Notes under the pieces: generated by a model | Databases searched by the model: none | What the model was told of the DNA's origin: nothing | What the model saw: the letters and a program-made list of their open reading frames with translations, nothing else | Position numbers and translations under genes: made by a program | Part shown: positions 8,446 to 17,110 of the stretch, piece by piece | Position numbering within the stretch: position 1 is the stretch's first letter | How the letters are laid out: each line of letters starts with the position of its first letter | DNA from: Kosmotoga arenicorallina S304 | Lineage (GTDB): Bacteria > Thermotogota > Thermotogae > Petrotogales > Kosmotogaceae | Assembly (NCBI RefSeq): GCF_001636545.1 | Contig: NZ_JFHK01000004.1 | Span: 62,001-126,000, forward strand | Direction: 5' to 3' | Length of the DNA stretch: 64,000 bases

Positions 8446-9673
8446 CTGTTACTGTCACCTCATCCTTGCCTGGAACGATGATTTTAACCTCAAAATCACC
8501 TTCTTCAGCTATTTCAAGCTTCTCCTTTTCACCATCAACATACAAAGAAACTTTCGAAGCTCCTACAGGAAGCACATCTGAAATTTCTACTTCCTTGGAT
8601 TCGGAACCTGCATTTTTCAATACATAGACTCTCTGATATTTCAACGATTTATAAGTTCTTTCAATAATTCCTTCCTTTGATTTTGCGGTAAGTTCTAAGG
8701 ACTTTGCGACATTTATCAGGTTTAATGTTTCTCCTTTAACATGTGTGTTTATAGAAGTATATCCAGAGTATCTATCGCCATCATAAAGCTGAACGGCTCC
8801 TGCTGGCAAGTCAAAGGGAAGGTTTTCGATTTCATAATCAATAGAGACTCCGGTGAAAGAGCCGAGAAATCTTGGGCGATATACGTATCTCTTAACAGGC
8901 GATATTTCTTTTGACAGGAAAGCGACTTTTGATCCGCCTTCCACCGGATTAACCGGCAGCTGGTAAAAGATGAAATCAGGAGACTGCGCCTCGGGTTGAG
9001 CAGCGAAATCCATTGCTTCAGTCTTGTATAACCCTCTCACAAGCTGCGCCATGTTTATACCAGGTTCCGGAATATCCGCTGCGACAACATAGCTTTCTCT
9101 CTTCCCGGGATCGAATTCAAGGTTAATGCTCATATAGCCTGTAATCATGCTAACTTCGTCAAATCTGATCATATAACTGGCATTCCATTCCCCGTTTGTA
9201 ATGACATAGGTGTAAAAAACCTTACTTTCTGGGGCAACTGGGAAATGAAAGACAAAGCTATCCTCAGAAATGAATTCTGTCTCAGGGAAGATCGCATATC
9301 CTTCGGGTTTGTAGTAAATTGCGCCGGTTTCAACGTCTTTTAAGACAGGGATAGTAGAAACAACATACAACTCCCTCTCTTCGCCCCATGAGAATCTAAA
9401 GCGGATTCTTTTACCGAGGTTCTTTTCGTATAGAGTTTCAAGATTATCCCTTTCTTCAAAGGTAATTTGGGTACTCTCCGGCAATCCTGTGGCAAGGAAA
9501 TTTTGCCAATCCAATCTGGCGTTCAGAGGAGCTTTAACCACAAATGTCTCCGTTGATGGCGTAGCTTCGCCTACGAGTACAACAAAATTGCTGAAAATAA
9601 ACAGCCTTTCCTTTGCGAGAAGAACCGAAACTAAAAGCAAAAAAACAACTAGCATTAATATTGCCTTTTTCAC
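8417..9673 (-). CDS. Exported DUF4139-like protein
   Basis: 418 residues: a signal peptide (MKKAILMLVVFLLLVSVLLA), then an all-beta protein. The C-terminal half resembles DUF4139 / mucoidy-inhibitor-A-like proteins (LPAGAVQLYDGD, YVLKNAGSESKEVEI, VTVTVEYSVP), and the YKTEAMDFAAQPEA stretch matches the low-complexity linker common in that family. Function in the family is unclear; an envelope or adhesion-related structural role is likely. It starts at GTG 9673 after AAGGGGGTG and overlaps yqeK at its end. Confidence 0.65.
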   Translation of the reverse strand: MKKAILMLVVFLLLVSVLLAKERLFIFSNFVVLVGEATPSTETFVVKAPLNARLDWQNFLATGLPESTQITFEERDNLETLYEKNLGKRIRFRFSWGEERELYVVSTIPVLKDVETGAIYYKPEGYAIFPETEFISEDSFVFHFPVAPESKVFYTYVITNGEWNASYMIRFDEVSMITGYMSINLEFDPGKRESYVVAADIPEPGINMAQLVRGLYKTEAMDFAAQPEAQSPDFIFYQLPVNPVEGGSKVAFLSKEISPVKRYVYRPRFLGSFTGVSIDYEIENLPFDLPAGAVQLYDGDRYSGYTSINTHVKGETLNLINVAKSLELTAKSKEGIIERTYKSLKYQRVYVLKNAGSESKEVEISDVLPVGASKVSLYVDGEKEKLEIAEEGDFEVKIIVPGKDEVTVTVEYSVPKNY

Positions 9674-9688
9674 ATTGACACCCCCTTT

Positions 9689-9967
9689 TTACCAAATCTC
9701 AGTATCTATTTTTGTTACATCGAACCCATTTCCTGTGACCCTCTTTTCAACACTTTGAAAAAGAGACTCCAGTTCCCCTAACGAATTTGCAAGCATTCCC
9801 ACAGAAATTTCCAGCCAGTCTTTCGAATCATGCTTTCCGCTCTCAACTACTGAAGCGTTGAAAGATTTTCTCAAGTCGTTTTGCAACCTTTTTGAAATGC
9901 TTCGCTTTTCCTTCAATGACTTAATTCCATAGAGCCTTATTACATAACTTTTGTACCCAAAATGCAT
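9689..9967 (-). CDS. DUF503 (YlxP-like) small protein
   Basis: A 92-residue protein of the DUF503/YlxP family: YVIRLYGIKSLKEKR near the start, NDLRKSFNASVVE in the middle, and an alternating beta-alpha plan ending in DTEIW. B. subtilis YlxP sits with infB/rbfA and is thought to be linked to ribosome function; here it heads an envelope-related operon instead. It is the first gene after a strong terminator, so a promoter is expected between 9968 and 10025. None is clear by eye; a 5-bp hairpin with a CAAAA loop (9986-10000) lies in that leader. Confidence 0.85.
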   Translation of the reverse strand: MHFGYKSYVIRLYGIKSLKEKRSISKRLQNDLRKSFNASVVESGKHDSKDWLEISVGMLANSLGELESLFQSVEKRVTGNGFDVTKIDTEIW

Positions 9968-10025
9968 TCTATCCCCTCTTACCTCTGACTCAAAAAGTCA
10001 TTTCTCAGTTCACAAAACTAGCAAT

Positions 10026-10048
10026 CAAAAAGGGGGCTTAAGCCCCCT
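10026..10048 (-). terminator. Rho-independent terminator after the EF-G paralogue
   Basis: A perfect 18-base palindrome, AGGGGGCTTAAGCCCCCT (10031-10048), is followed on the minus strand by TTTTTG. It lies 12 bases after the EF-G-like stop codon and closes the transcription unit that starts near tilS. Confidence 0.92.
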
Positions 10049-10060
10049 CTTCTACTTTGG

Positions 10061-12130
10061 TTATTCTTCTTCTAATTCTCGCTGTCTTTCAACAATCACC
10101 TTCTGTTGCACATCTGGTGGAGTCTCCTGATAGCCAGCGAATTTCATGGTGAAATACCCTCTTCCACTGGTTATTGAACTCAATTTGCTTGAGAAATCGA
10201 GCATTTCTGATAAGGGTACCTGTGCAAGAACTTTGCTGATGCCTTTCCCAACTGACTCCATTCCCATAGGTCTGCCTCTTCGAGAAGTAACTTCGCCCAT
10301 TACGTCACCGGCGTTTTCATCAGGAACGAATATTTCCACATCCATGATTGGTTCAAGGATAACCGGGTTTGCCTCCTGCATGCCCTTCTTAAAGGCCTGG
10401 CTGGCTGCAATCTGGAAGGACATATCAGAAGAATCGACTTCGTGATATGAGCCATAAACAAGCGTAACACGTACATCAACTACAGGATAGCTGGCAACAA
10501 CACCCTTTTTCATGGCTTCCCTGATGCCCTTTTCAACAGCGGGAATGTAATTCTTTGGAATTACACCTCCAACAATCTTGTCAACGAATTCAAAGCCAGC
10601 ACCTCTTTCAAGCGGCTCGATTTCTATCTGAACATGTCCGTATTGGCCGTGTCCACCGGTTTGCTTTTTATGTTTGTACTCTGCAGTGACTTTTCTTCTG
10701 ATTGTTTCACGATATGCGATTTTCGGTTTTCCAACTTCCACATCAACTGAAAATAGCTTCTTGAGCCTTTCGACCATGATGTCAAGATGCACGCCGCCGA
10801 GACCGGAAATAACCGTTTCACCAGTCTCAGCATCGTGTTCCCAAACAAAGGTTGGATCAGATTCTGCAAGTCTTGACAGACCATTGCTGATTTTGTCAAT
10901 GTCGGATTTTGATTTTGGCTGAACAGATTTCGATAACATAGGTTCTGGCCATTCAAGCAATTTGAGTTTCAACTGTCGGTCTTTATGTGTCACCGTATCG
11001 CCAACAGCACTCTTTTTTAATTTAGCCAGTTTAATAATATCTCCAAGAGAAGCTTCTGAAATCTCTATATCTTTTGTACCATCTGCAAGAAGCAAATGGC
11101 CTGCTTTTTCAGTGGATTCCTGGTCCACTACAACAAAGGAATCACCCTGTTTCAAAGAACCGGAAACAATCTTTATGAACGTGATCTTTCCAACAAAAGG
11201 ATCGACTGTGGATTTAAAAATGTATCCAACAAGAGGCTCAGTTTCAAGAGGTTCTACCTGTATTTCGCCACCATTTACAAGCTCAGCAGACCAATTATCA
11301 GCCTCTTCAGGTGTTTTCCCCAATGCAACAAAAGTGTCTAAGAGAAGGTTGATTCCTACGTTTTTCATAGCCGATCCGAGAAGTACAGGAATTATCTGGT
11401 TTTCAACATATGCTTTTCTCAGAGTGCTCTTAAGCTCTTCTGTTGAGATTTCTTCACCCTCGAAATATTTTTCCATTAGCACTTCATCTGTTTCAACAAC
11501 GTCTTCTATCATCTTTGTGCGGGCTTCTTCCACGGCGTCTCGAAGATCAGCTGGAACTTCTTCTACGCTGAATTTTCCAGTTTCACCTTCATAAACATAG
11601 GCCTTGTTTTCTACAAGGTCTACAATTCCCTTGAATTCCGAGGCGTTTCCTATGGGAAGCTGTAACAAGACAGGAGTTCTCTCAAAGGTTTCCCTGATTT
11701 CTTCAAGAGCATCTTCATAGCCTGCGCGATCCTTATCCATCATGTTAAAAAAGACCATTATGCTTTTGTTTAACTCCTTGGCTATATTCCCGAACCTTTC
11801 CGTCATAATTTCCATACCAGAAACGGCGTTAATAACCATTAAAACATTTTCAGAGGAATAGAGGCCATTCACAGTTTCGGCATGGAATTCTGCCATGCCA
11901 GGGGTGTCCACCAAGTTTATTCTCACGCCTTTATGGCTTAAACCAGTAATTCCAAGAGAAAAACTTGCGTTTCGGTTCTTCTCGACCTCTTCAGTATCAG
12001 TTACAAATACACCCGTTCTGTCGATTTTTCCCGAAGTAAAAAGAATGGAATCGATCAAATGGGTTTTCCCACAGCCGTGATGCCCCAAAAGAACCACATT
12101 TCGTTTGTCCCTGGGATTGATTCTGTCCAT
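10061..12130 (-). CDS. EF-G-like translational GTPase (second EF-G type)
   Basis: 689 residues with the full EF-G domain plan: G domain (G1 GHHGCGKT at 16-23, G3 DTPGM at 75-79), domain II, domain III, domain IV (TGGHGQYGHV, GSYHEVDSSDMSF) and domain V. It belongs to the EF-G-II/FusA2-like group rather than canonical FusA. The catalytic His of DTPGH is Met79, and the G4 motif reads NMMD (129-132) instead of NKMD. The ATG at 12130 is preferred because GGAGGTG lies six bases upstream; a TTG 15 bases further out would put that site inside the gene. Its role (specialised translocation, recycling or stress) is unknown. Confidence 0.85.
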   Translation of the reverse strand: MDRINPRDKRNVVLLGHHGCGKTHLIDSILFTSGKIDRTGVFVTDTEEVEKNRNASFSLGITGLSHKGVRINLVDTPGMAEFHAETVNGLYSSENVLMVINAVSGMEIMTERFGNIAKELNKSIMVFFNMMDKDRAGYEDALEEIRETFERTPVLLQLPIGNASEFKGIVDLVENKAYVYEGETGKFSVEEVPADLRDAVEEARTKMIEDVVETDEVLMEKYFEGEEISTEELKSTLRKAYVENQIIPVLLGSAMKNVGINLLLDTFVALGKTPEEADNWSAELVNGGEIQVEPLETEPLVGYIFKSTVDPFVGKITFIKIVSGSLKQGDSFVVVDQESTEKAGHLLLADGTKDIEISEASLGDIIKLAKLKKSAVGDTVTHKDRQLKLKLLEWPEPMLSKSVQPKSKSDIDKISNGLSRLAESDPTFVWEHDAETGETVISGLGGVHLDIMVERLKKLFSVDVEVGKPKIAYRETIRRKVTAEYKHKKQTGGHGQYGHVQIEIEPLERGAGFEFVDKIVGGVIPKNYIPAVEKGIREAMKKGVVASYPVVDVRVTLVYGSYHEVDSSDMSFQIAASQAFKKGMQEANPVILEPIMDVEIFVPDENAGDVMGEVTSRRGRPMGMESVGKGISKVLAQVPLSEMLDFSSKLSSITSGRGYFTMKFAGYQETPPDVQQKVIVERQRELEEE

Positions 12131-12147
12131 AAACTCCACCTCCAAAA

Positions 12148-13827
12148 CTATTTATAATCTATCATTATGGCAACAGGAAGGATAGGCGATCCAGAGGGTG
12201 GTGAATTCAACAGTCTGCCCTCAACAACAATCGCTGAACTTCGCCCACCGTCCAAACACATCAAATAGGAAAATCCTTTGTCTGAAAAAAATTCTATCAT
12301 CTCTTTGAAACTTAATCCATAGCTTTTCGACTGATACCCATCGACAATCATAATCACTAACGATTTGTGTTCTGTTATTCCCACAAAGGTCCTTGGTGCT
12401 CTGTTATCAAGCAGAGAAGAATTGTAGAAATTCCTCTCATATTCACTTGCTGGTTGCCCATCAGATATTATCAATGGACCGCCTTCTACTGCGAACTCGA
12501 GGTCATAACCGTAGCTGTTATAGATTTCGAATTCGACTTTTTGCCCAACATTGATTTTACCGGTTTTTTCGAGACCCGTCGGTGAAATCAACAGCAGACG
12601 GGTCCCTTTCTCCACCTTTTCATTATATCCTTTACTTACCACAATACCATTTTTTATTTTTAAATAAATGAAATCGTTGTAGTATGGAATTATGCCGCTA
12701 AAGCGCTCATTATAAAGGAGAAGCTCCCCTTTATAAGCTGTATTAACACCTTTGACTTTTACCTTTCTTCCATTAACCTTCAGAAACAATTCAACATCCA
12801 TTCTCGAAATGCCCGCTTTGCCATCCTTTGTAATAAAAAAGACAGGTCTTCCAAGTGAAGGGAGGCTGACAATATTACCTTTGTCGACCAGCAAACCAAT
12901 AGGATAATTGTTTGATGGGTCAAAATATCCGGCATTTATCACGGCAAATGCGTCGCTTTTTTCTGCAATCTTCTGTATATCACCAACCGATGGGATCCCT
13001 TCGCCACCATAAGCCAGGTTGATTTCGAAAATTTCCGGTTCGATTTCAAGGCGCGTAATTACAAATTTTCTTCCGGAAACTATCCCTTCAATGCTGCTTA
13101 GCTTATATCCAGGGCCAGAGGAGGCAGATAAAACTTTTCCCCATCCAGCAGATTTTTTAATAACGACCCGTTTGCCATCAAAAACAGGATAAGCTTGATA
13201 CCATTCGCTTTTCCCGCCCAGCAAAATTCTAAGCATTTGTTTGCCAACATAAATTTCAAATTCATTAACCCAATCGGTGTTTGAAGATGCGGGCTTGAAT
13301 GTGACAATTAATGCCCCGGTTTCCGTGTACCAATAGTTCATAAATTCCATGGGCACAGATCTGTCGAACTCAAAGATTACTTCATCTTCGCTCTTTTTGA
13401 TGTCTAAAAGCTTGAAAGGCTCATCATAGAAAATAATACTTCCATCTGTCTCCGTCTGGTAAAGATTCAAAAAATAACAGACGAAACTGGAATCTATATA
13501 AATCTTGGAGTTTTTAAAGGCAACTACGCGTTCAAAGCTTTCACTGAAATCTAAAAGGGCTTTTCCAGAGTCAGCGTAAAAAGACAACATTTTTCCGTTT
13601 GAGAGAATTACGAAAACCTCTTTCCCGCTCGCAGATTTTGAGACTATGCTATCTTCCACCACATCTTCAATAAAATCGACTGACACATAACTGCGGGAAT
13701 CTTCTTCAAGCAACATATCCTCAGAGAACCTATATATCTCACCTTTATAAGAAAATATTATGTTTTTGGAGATAAGCAACGTTGACAGGAACGCTATTAC
13801 TATGATGACTAAAATCTTCTTCTGCAT
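12148..13827 (-). CDS. Exported phosphodiester glycosidase family (NAGPA-domain) protein
   Basis: 559 residues: signal peptide/anchor (QKKILVIIVIAFLSTLLIS), an N-terminal beta-rich region (~25-240), then a phosphodiester-glycosidase domain related to N-acetylglucosamine-1-phosphodiester alpha-N-acetylglucosaminidase. Motifs are AVINAGYFD, GGPLIISDGQ, RAPRTFVGI, MIVDGYQSKSYG and LCLDGGRSSAIVV-like (CLDGGRSS). Bacterial members are linked to processing of sugar-phosphodiester polymers or exopolysaccharide. The second ATG (13827) is taken because GAGGA has proper spacing to it. It lies 9 bases after pdp and leads straight into the EF-G-like gene. Confidence 0.82.
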   Translation of the reverse strand: MQKKILVIIVIAFLSTLLISKNIIFSYKGEIYRFSEDMLLEEDSRSYVSVDFIEDVVEDSIVSKSASGKEVFVILSNGKMLSFYADSGKALLDFSESFERVVAFKNSKIYIDSSFVCYFLNLYQTETDGSIIFYDEPFKLLDIKKSEDEVIFEFDRSVPMEFMNYWYTETGALIVTFKPASSNTDWVNEFEIYVGKQMLRILLGGKSEWYQAYPVFDGKRVVIKKSAGWGKVLSASSGPGYKLSSIEGIVSGRKFVITRLEIEPEIFEINLAYGGEGIPSVGDIQKIAEKSDAFAVINAGYFDPSNNYPIGLLVDKGNIVSLPSLGRPVFFITKDGKAGISRMDVELFLKVNGRKVKVKGVNTAYKGELLLYNERFSGIIPYYNDFIYLKIKNGIVVSKGYNEKVEKGTRLLLISPTGLEKTGKINVGQKVEFEIYNSYGYDLEFAVEGGPLIISDGQPASEYERNFYNSSLLDNRAPRTFVGITEHKSLVIMIVDGYQSKSYGLSFKEMIEFFSDKGFSYLMCLDGGRSSAIVVEGRLLNSPPSGSPILPVAIMIDYK

Positions 13828-13836
13828 TTTCATTCC

Positions 13837-15138
13837 TCAAAATATTTCATGAATTAATTTGAGTTTTTGAACCGCTGTTTTTGAGAATCTATACGCTCCA
13901 AGCAATCTTCTTTCAGCAGTTTCATATTTGTTTATATCGTTCGCGTAAATTACAGCCAGGGGTTCCCCGCGTTGCACCCTGTCTCCTACTTTTTTCAATA
14001 CCTCAACGCCAACAGCTGGATCTATACCATCTTCTTTCTTTTCACGCCCTGCGCCAAGTATCATTGCCGAAATCCCTATTTCCTGAGCATCTATACTTTC
14101 CACAAATCCCTCATAAGGGCTTTTTACTTCGAATTTATAGCGGGCAGAGGGAAGAATTCTTTCCGGGTCATCAACCACTTCCGGATTACCGCCTTGAGCT
14201 TCAACTAGAGCCTTTAATTTTTTGAGCGCTTTACCAGATTTAATGGTGTCATGAATCATTTCCCTTGCTTTTTCCGGCTTGCCTATTTCCGATAAAATGA
14301 CCATTCTTTCAGCAATGGCAACCGTCAATTCAAAAAGATCATCAGGTCCTTTTCCTTTTAATGTTTCAATGGCTTCTTTAACTTCAAGGGCGTTTCCTAC
14401 CATATTTCCTAAAGGCTGGTTCATATCACTGACAACAGCGGACATTTTTCTTCCATGCCTTTTCCCAATATCCAGCATGGCAATCGCAAGTGCTTTTGCA
14501 TCTTCAAGCTTTTTCATGAAAGCACCTGAACCGGTTTTTACATCAAGAACTATTACGTCAGAATCAACTGCAAGCTTTTTGCCCATTATACTTGATGCAA
14601 TGAGTGATATTTCATCAACTGTCGCAGTGACGTCTCTCAGGGCATATAACTTTTTATCCGCAGGGGCTATATTAGCCGTCTGGCCAGCCACCGCAATGCC
14701 TATGTCATTAACTATCGAGAAAAATTCATCTTTTTCAAGAGTTGTTCTAAAACCGGGAATGGATTCTAATTTGTCCACTGTGCCGCCAGTGTGTCCAAGC
14801 CCTCTTCCGGAAAGCTTCGCAAAAGTCAACCCGAGAGACGCAACAATAGGGCCAAGGACCAGGGTGACTTTATCACCTACGCCGCCTGTGGAATGCTTAT
14901 CCACTTTGATCCCCTTTATTGAAGAAAGATCGATCCGTTCTCCTGAATTCAATATAACCTCTGTTAAGTTAGAACGTTCTTCATCGGTCATGTGATTAAA
15001 AAAAATCGCCATAAGCCACGCTGAAACTTGATAGTCTGGAACTTCTCCCTTTACATAACCATCGATAAGGGCTTTTATTTCCTCTTTTGTGTTGGGATAA
15101 CCATCTCTTTTTTTCAGAATAACATCGTAAATCCTCAC
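13837..15138 (-). CDS. pdp: Pyrimidine-nucleoside phosphorylase
   Basis: 433 residues, exactly the usual length of B. subtilis-type Pdp. It phosphorolyses uridine/thymidine/deoxyuridine to base plus (deoxy)ribose-1-phosphate. Signature: VDKHSTGGVGDK (phosphate site), then KLSGRGLGHTGGTVDK, and KTGSGAFMK. The C-terminal domain contains the PYEGFVESID barrel-sandwich fold. It starts with GTG 15138 after AAGGTGA and overlaps the upstream histidine-kinase gene by 4 bases. It complements the nucleoside importer and udk about 15 kb away. Confidence 0.93.
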   Translation of the reverse strand: MRIYDVILKKRDGYPNTKEEIKALIDGYVKGEVPDYQVSAWLMAIFFNHMTDEERSNLTEVILNSGERIDLSSIKGIKVDKHSTGGVGDKVTLVLGPIVASLGLTFAKLSGRGLGHTGGTVDKLESIPGFRTTLEKDEFFSIVNDIGIAVAGQTANIAPADKKLYALRDVTATVDEISLIASSIMGKKLAVDSDVIVLDVKTGSGAFMKKLEDAKALAIAMLDIGKRHGRKMSAVVSDMNQPLGNMVGNALEVKEAIETLKGKGPDDLFELTVAIAERMVILSEIGKPEKAREMIHDTIKSGKALKKLKALVEAQGGNPEVVDDPERILPSARYKFEVKSPYEGFVESIDAQEIGISAMILGAGREKKEDGIDPAVGVEVLKKVGDRVQRGEPLAVIYANDINKYETAERRLLGAYRFSKTAVQKLKLIHEIF

Positions 15139-16385
15139 TTTATCACCTTCTTAAGCGGAATTTTTACTCTGAAAGTTGTGCCGCTACCGTATTCACTCTC
15201 AAGCTCAACTTTTCCATTCAGCTTATCGGCAATGAACTTCACAATAGCCAATCCCAGGCCCGTTCCCCCCATCTTTCTCGAACGTGCCTTGTCAACCCTG
15301 AAGAACCTTTCGAATATCCTCTTCTGCGCTTCTTCCGGAATGCCTACTCCAGTATCTTCGACTTCAATAAAGGCGAAATTTGCCAGGGCATATATGCGCA
15401 GCCAGACTTCTTTGGGGCCATGCTCTTTGACAGCAGTGTATTTGACTGCATTATCAACAAGATTTAGCGTGAGCTGAACTAATCTATCAAAATCACCTTC
15501 CACAAATATTCCCTCTTCAATGTCATCCATGACTTTAACTCCAAGTTCATCTGCAAGAGGGCCGATTATCTTCAAAACATATCTGCCAACTTCTGTAAGC
15601 TCAACATCGGTAATAGCGAATTTCGCGTCTCCCGATTCCAGTTTTTCTACATCAAGGAGGTCATTAATTAATCTTGTCATCCTCGCAGACTCTTTCTCAA
15701 TGATATTAAGAAAATGGCGAACTGTTTCTTTATCACTAAGGTCATGATCAAGAAGTGTCTCTGCATATCCATGAATTGAAGTGAGAGGTGTTCTCAATTC
15801 ATGGGACACATCAGAAACAAATTCTCTTCTGATTGCTTCTAACTGCTTTTCATTCGTTATATTTCTCAAAATAACAAGTGCGTGGTTCACGCCAGCGTGA
15901 GAAACGGGTATCATCTCACAGACGAAATACTCCCTATAGGCACCAAAAAGAGTAATTTCGCTGTGCTGAGGTTGTTTTGTTTCAATCATTTCCTCATACA
16001 GGTCATTTATGAAGAAATTGTTTAACACATCCGTTAGCTTTTTGCCAATTATATCAGAAGTGCCCGTAATCTTTTTGACGGCATTGTTGATGTATTCAAT
16101 TTTCCCATTTTCATCGATGATAAAAAAAGCTTCGGTCATATTGTCGAGTACATTCTGCATGTATTTAACTTTCCACGTTAGCATTTCTATATTTTTATCT
16201 TTGTCGTTGATGAGTTTTCTAAGCGCATCATAAATGCTGATAATCTCAGCTCTTTCGTCTAACCCTGTTAGCTGAGCAATACGATGTTTTATTTTCACAA
16301 ATCTCGTCAATGCTTTTCTGCATGCCAAAAATCGGAAAAACAGCAGCGCTAAAAGCGCTGCCATTATCGTTATAGCATAAAGCAA
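15135..16385 (-). CDS. Sensor histidine kinase, PhoR/WalK-like
   Basis: 416 residues: one N-terminal membrane helix (~3-20) with almost no extracytoplasmic part, a short coil, a PAS domain (~75-180; FFIIDENGKIEYINNAV), HisKA with the phospho-accepting His in SDVSHELRTPLTS, then an HATPase domain (LTLNLVDNAVKYT N-box, EDTGVGIPEEAQ G1, GGTGLGLAIVK G2). Input is probably cytoplasmic via the PAS domain. It starts at TTG 16385, directly after the response regulator, its evident partner. Confidence 0.93.
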   Translation of the reverse strand: MLYAITIMAALLALLFFRFLACRKALTRFVKIKHRIAQLTGLDERAEIISIYDALRKLINDKDKNIEMLTWKVKYMQNVLDNMTEAFFIIDENGKIEYINNAVKKITGTSDIIGKKLTDVLNNFFINDLYEEMIETKQPQHSEITLFGAYREYFVCEMIPVSHAGVNHALVILRNITNEKQLEAIRREFVSDVSHELRTPLTSIHGYAETLLDHDLSDKETVRHFLNIIEKESARMTRLINDLLDVEKLESGDAKFAITDVELTEVGRYVLKIIGPLADELGVKVMDDIEEGIFVEGDFDRLVQLTLNLVDNAVKYTAVKEHGPKEVWLRIYALANFAFIEVEDTGVGIPEEAQKRIFERFFRVDKARSRKMGGTGLGLAIVKFIADKLNGKVELESEYGSGTTFRVKIPLKKVIK

Positions 16386-16388
16386 AAT

Positions 16389-17108
16389 TCAATCTTCCTT
16401 TCCAGGATCCCTGAATTTGTACCCCTTTCCTCTAACTGTCATTATGTACTTGGGATTTGACGGGTCTTCTTCAATTTTTGTCCTCAACCTTCTGATATGC
16501 ACGTCAACAGTTCTTGTGTCTCCATAGTAATCATAACCCCACAGCTTATCGAGAAGTACATCCCTGCTAAAGACTTTACCTTCATTTTCTGCAAGGAATC
16601 TCAGCAATTCGAATTCCAGAGGAGTAAGGCTCACCAATTTTCCACGAACCCTTACTTCATATTTCTCCGTGTCGATTTCAAGATCTCTTGCTGTAATCTT
16701 TTTTGGCCTCTCTTCTTTTGCTTGAATGCTCTGCTGAATTCTTCTAAATACCGCTCTAATTCTTGCCAATACCTCTCTTACACTGAAAGGTTTTGTTATA
16801 TAATCGTCCGCTCCCAGTTCGAGTCCAAGTACCTTATCGAATTCCTCGCTTCTTGCACTTAGGAAAATAACAGGGACCTGTCTGTACTTTTCTGAGCTCC
16901 TCAGATTTCTAACGAGTTCAAAGCCATCCATCCCGGGAAGCATGATATCAACTATGAACATGTCGATTTCATTGTCTTCAGAAACCCGTAGTGCTTCCTC
17001 AGCATCGTAAGCTTTGAAAACATCGTAGCCTTCCTTTTTCAGATTAAAAGCCAGAAGTTCAACTATGGAAGGTTCGTCATCAATCACGAGGATGTTTTTC
17101 TTGGCCAT
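16389..17108 (-). CDS. OmpR/PhoB-family response regulator
   Basis: 239 residues: a receiver domain (ILVIDDEPSIVE acidic pair, FIVDIMLPGMDG with the phospho-Asp, VIFLSARS Thr/Ser switch, YITKPF Lys) and a winged-helix DNA-binding domain (LTPLEFELLRFL, TVDVHIRRLRTKIEED, RGKGYKF). ATG 17108 is chosen: GGAG lies eight bases upstream, whereas an upstream GTG would overlap that site. It forms a PhoB/PhoR-like pair with the following kinase; the target genes are not evident. Control of phosphate or cell-wall genes would be typical of the family. Confidence 0.93.
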   Translation of the reverse strand: MAKKNILVIDDEPSIVELLAFNLKKEGYDVFKAYDAEEALRVSEDNEIDMFIVDIMLPGMDGFELVRNLRSSEKYRQVPVIFLSARSEEFDKVLGLELGADDYITKPFSVREVLARIRAVFRRIQQSIQAKEERPKKITARDLEIDTEKYEVRVRGKLVSLTPLEFELLRFLAENEGKVFSRDVLLDKLWGYDYYGDTRTVDVHIRRLRTKIEEDPSNPKYIMTVRGKGYKFRDPGKED

Positions 17109-17110
17109 TC

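Noticed and set aside
9986-10000. Short inverted repeat TGACT/AGTCA before the DUF503 gene
   Set aside because: Only 5 bp with no T-tract or known operator match; noted in the gene entry but not called as a site.
10962-11594. A 210-residue open frame on the plus strand opposite the EF-G-like gene
   Set aside because: Low-complexity Ser/Phe-rich translation with no ribosome binding site; it is the mirror of a strongly conserved coding sequence.
14279-14995. A 238-residue open frame opposite pdp
   Set aside because: Same pattern of antisense shadow; pdp is unmistakable and no independent coding signal is present.
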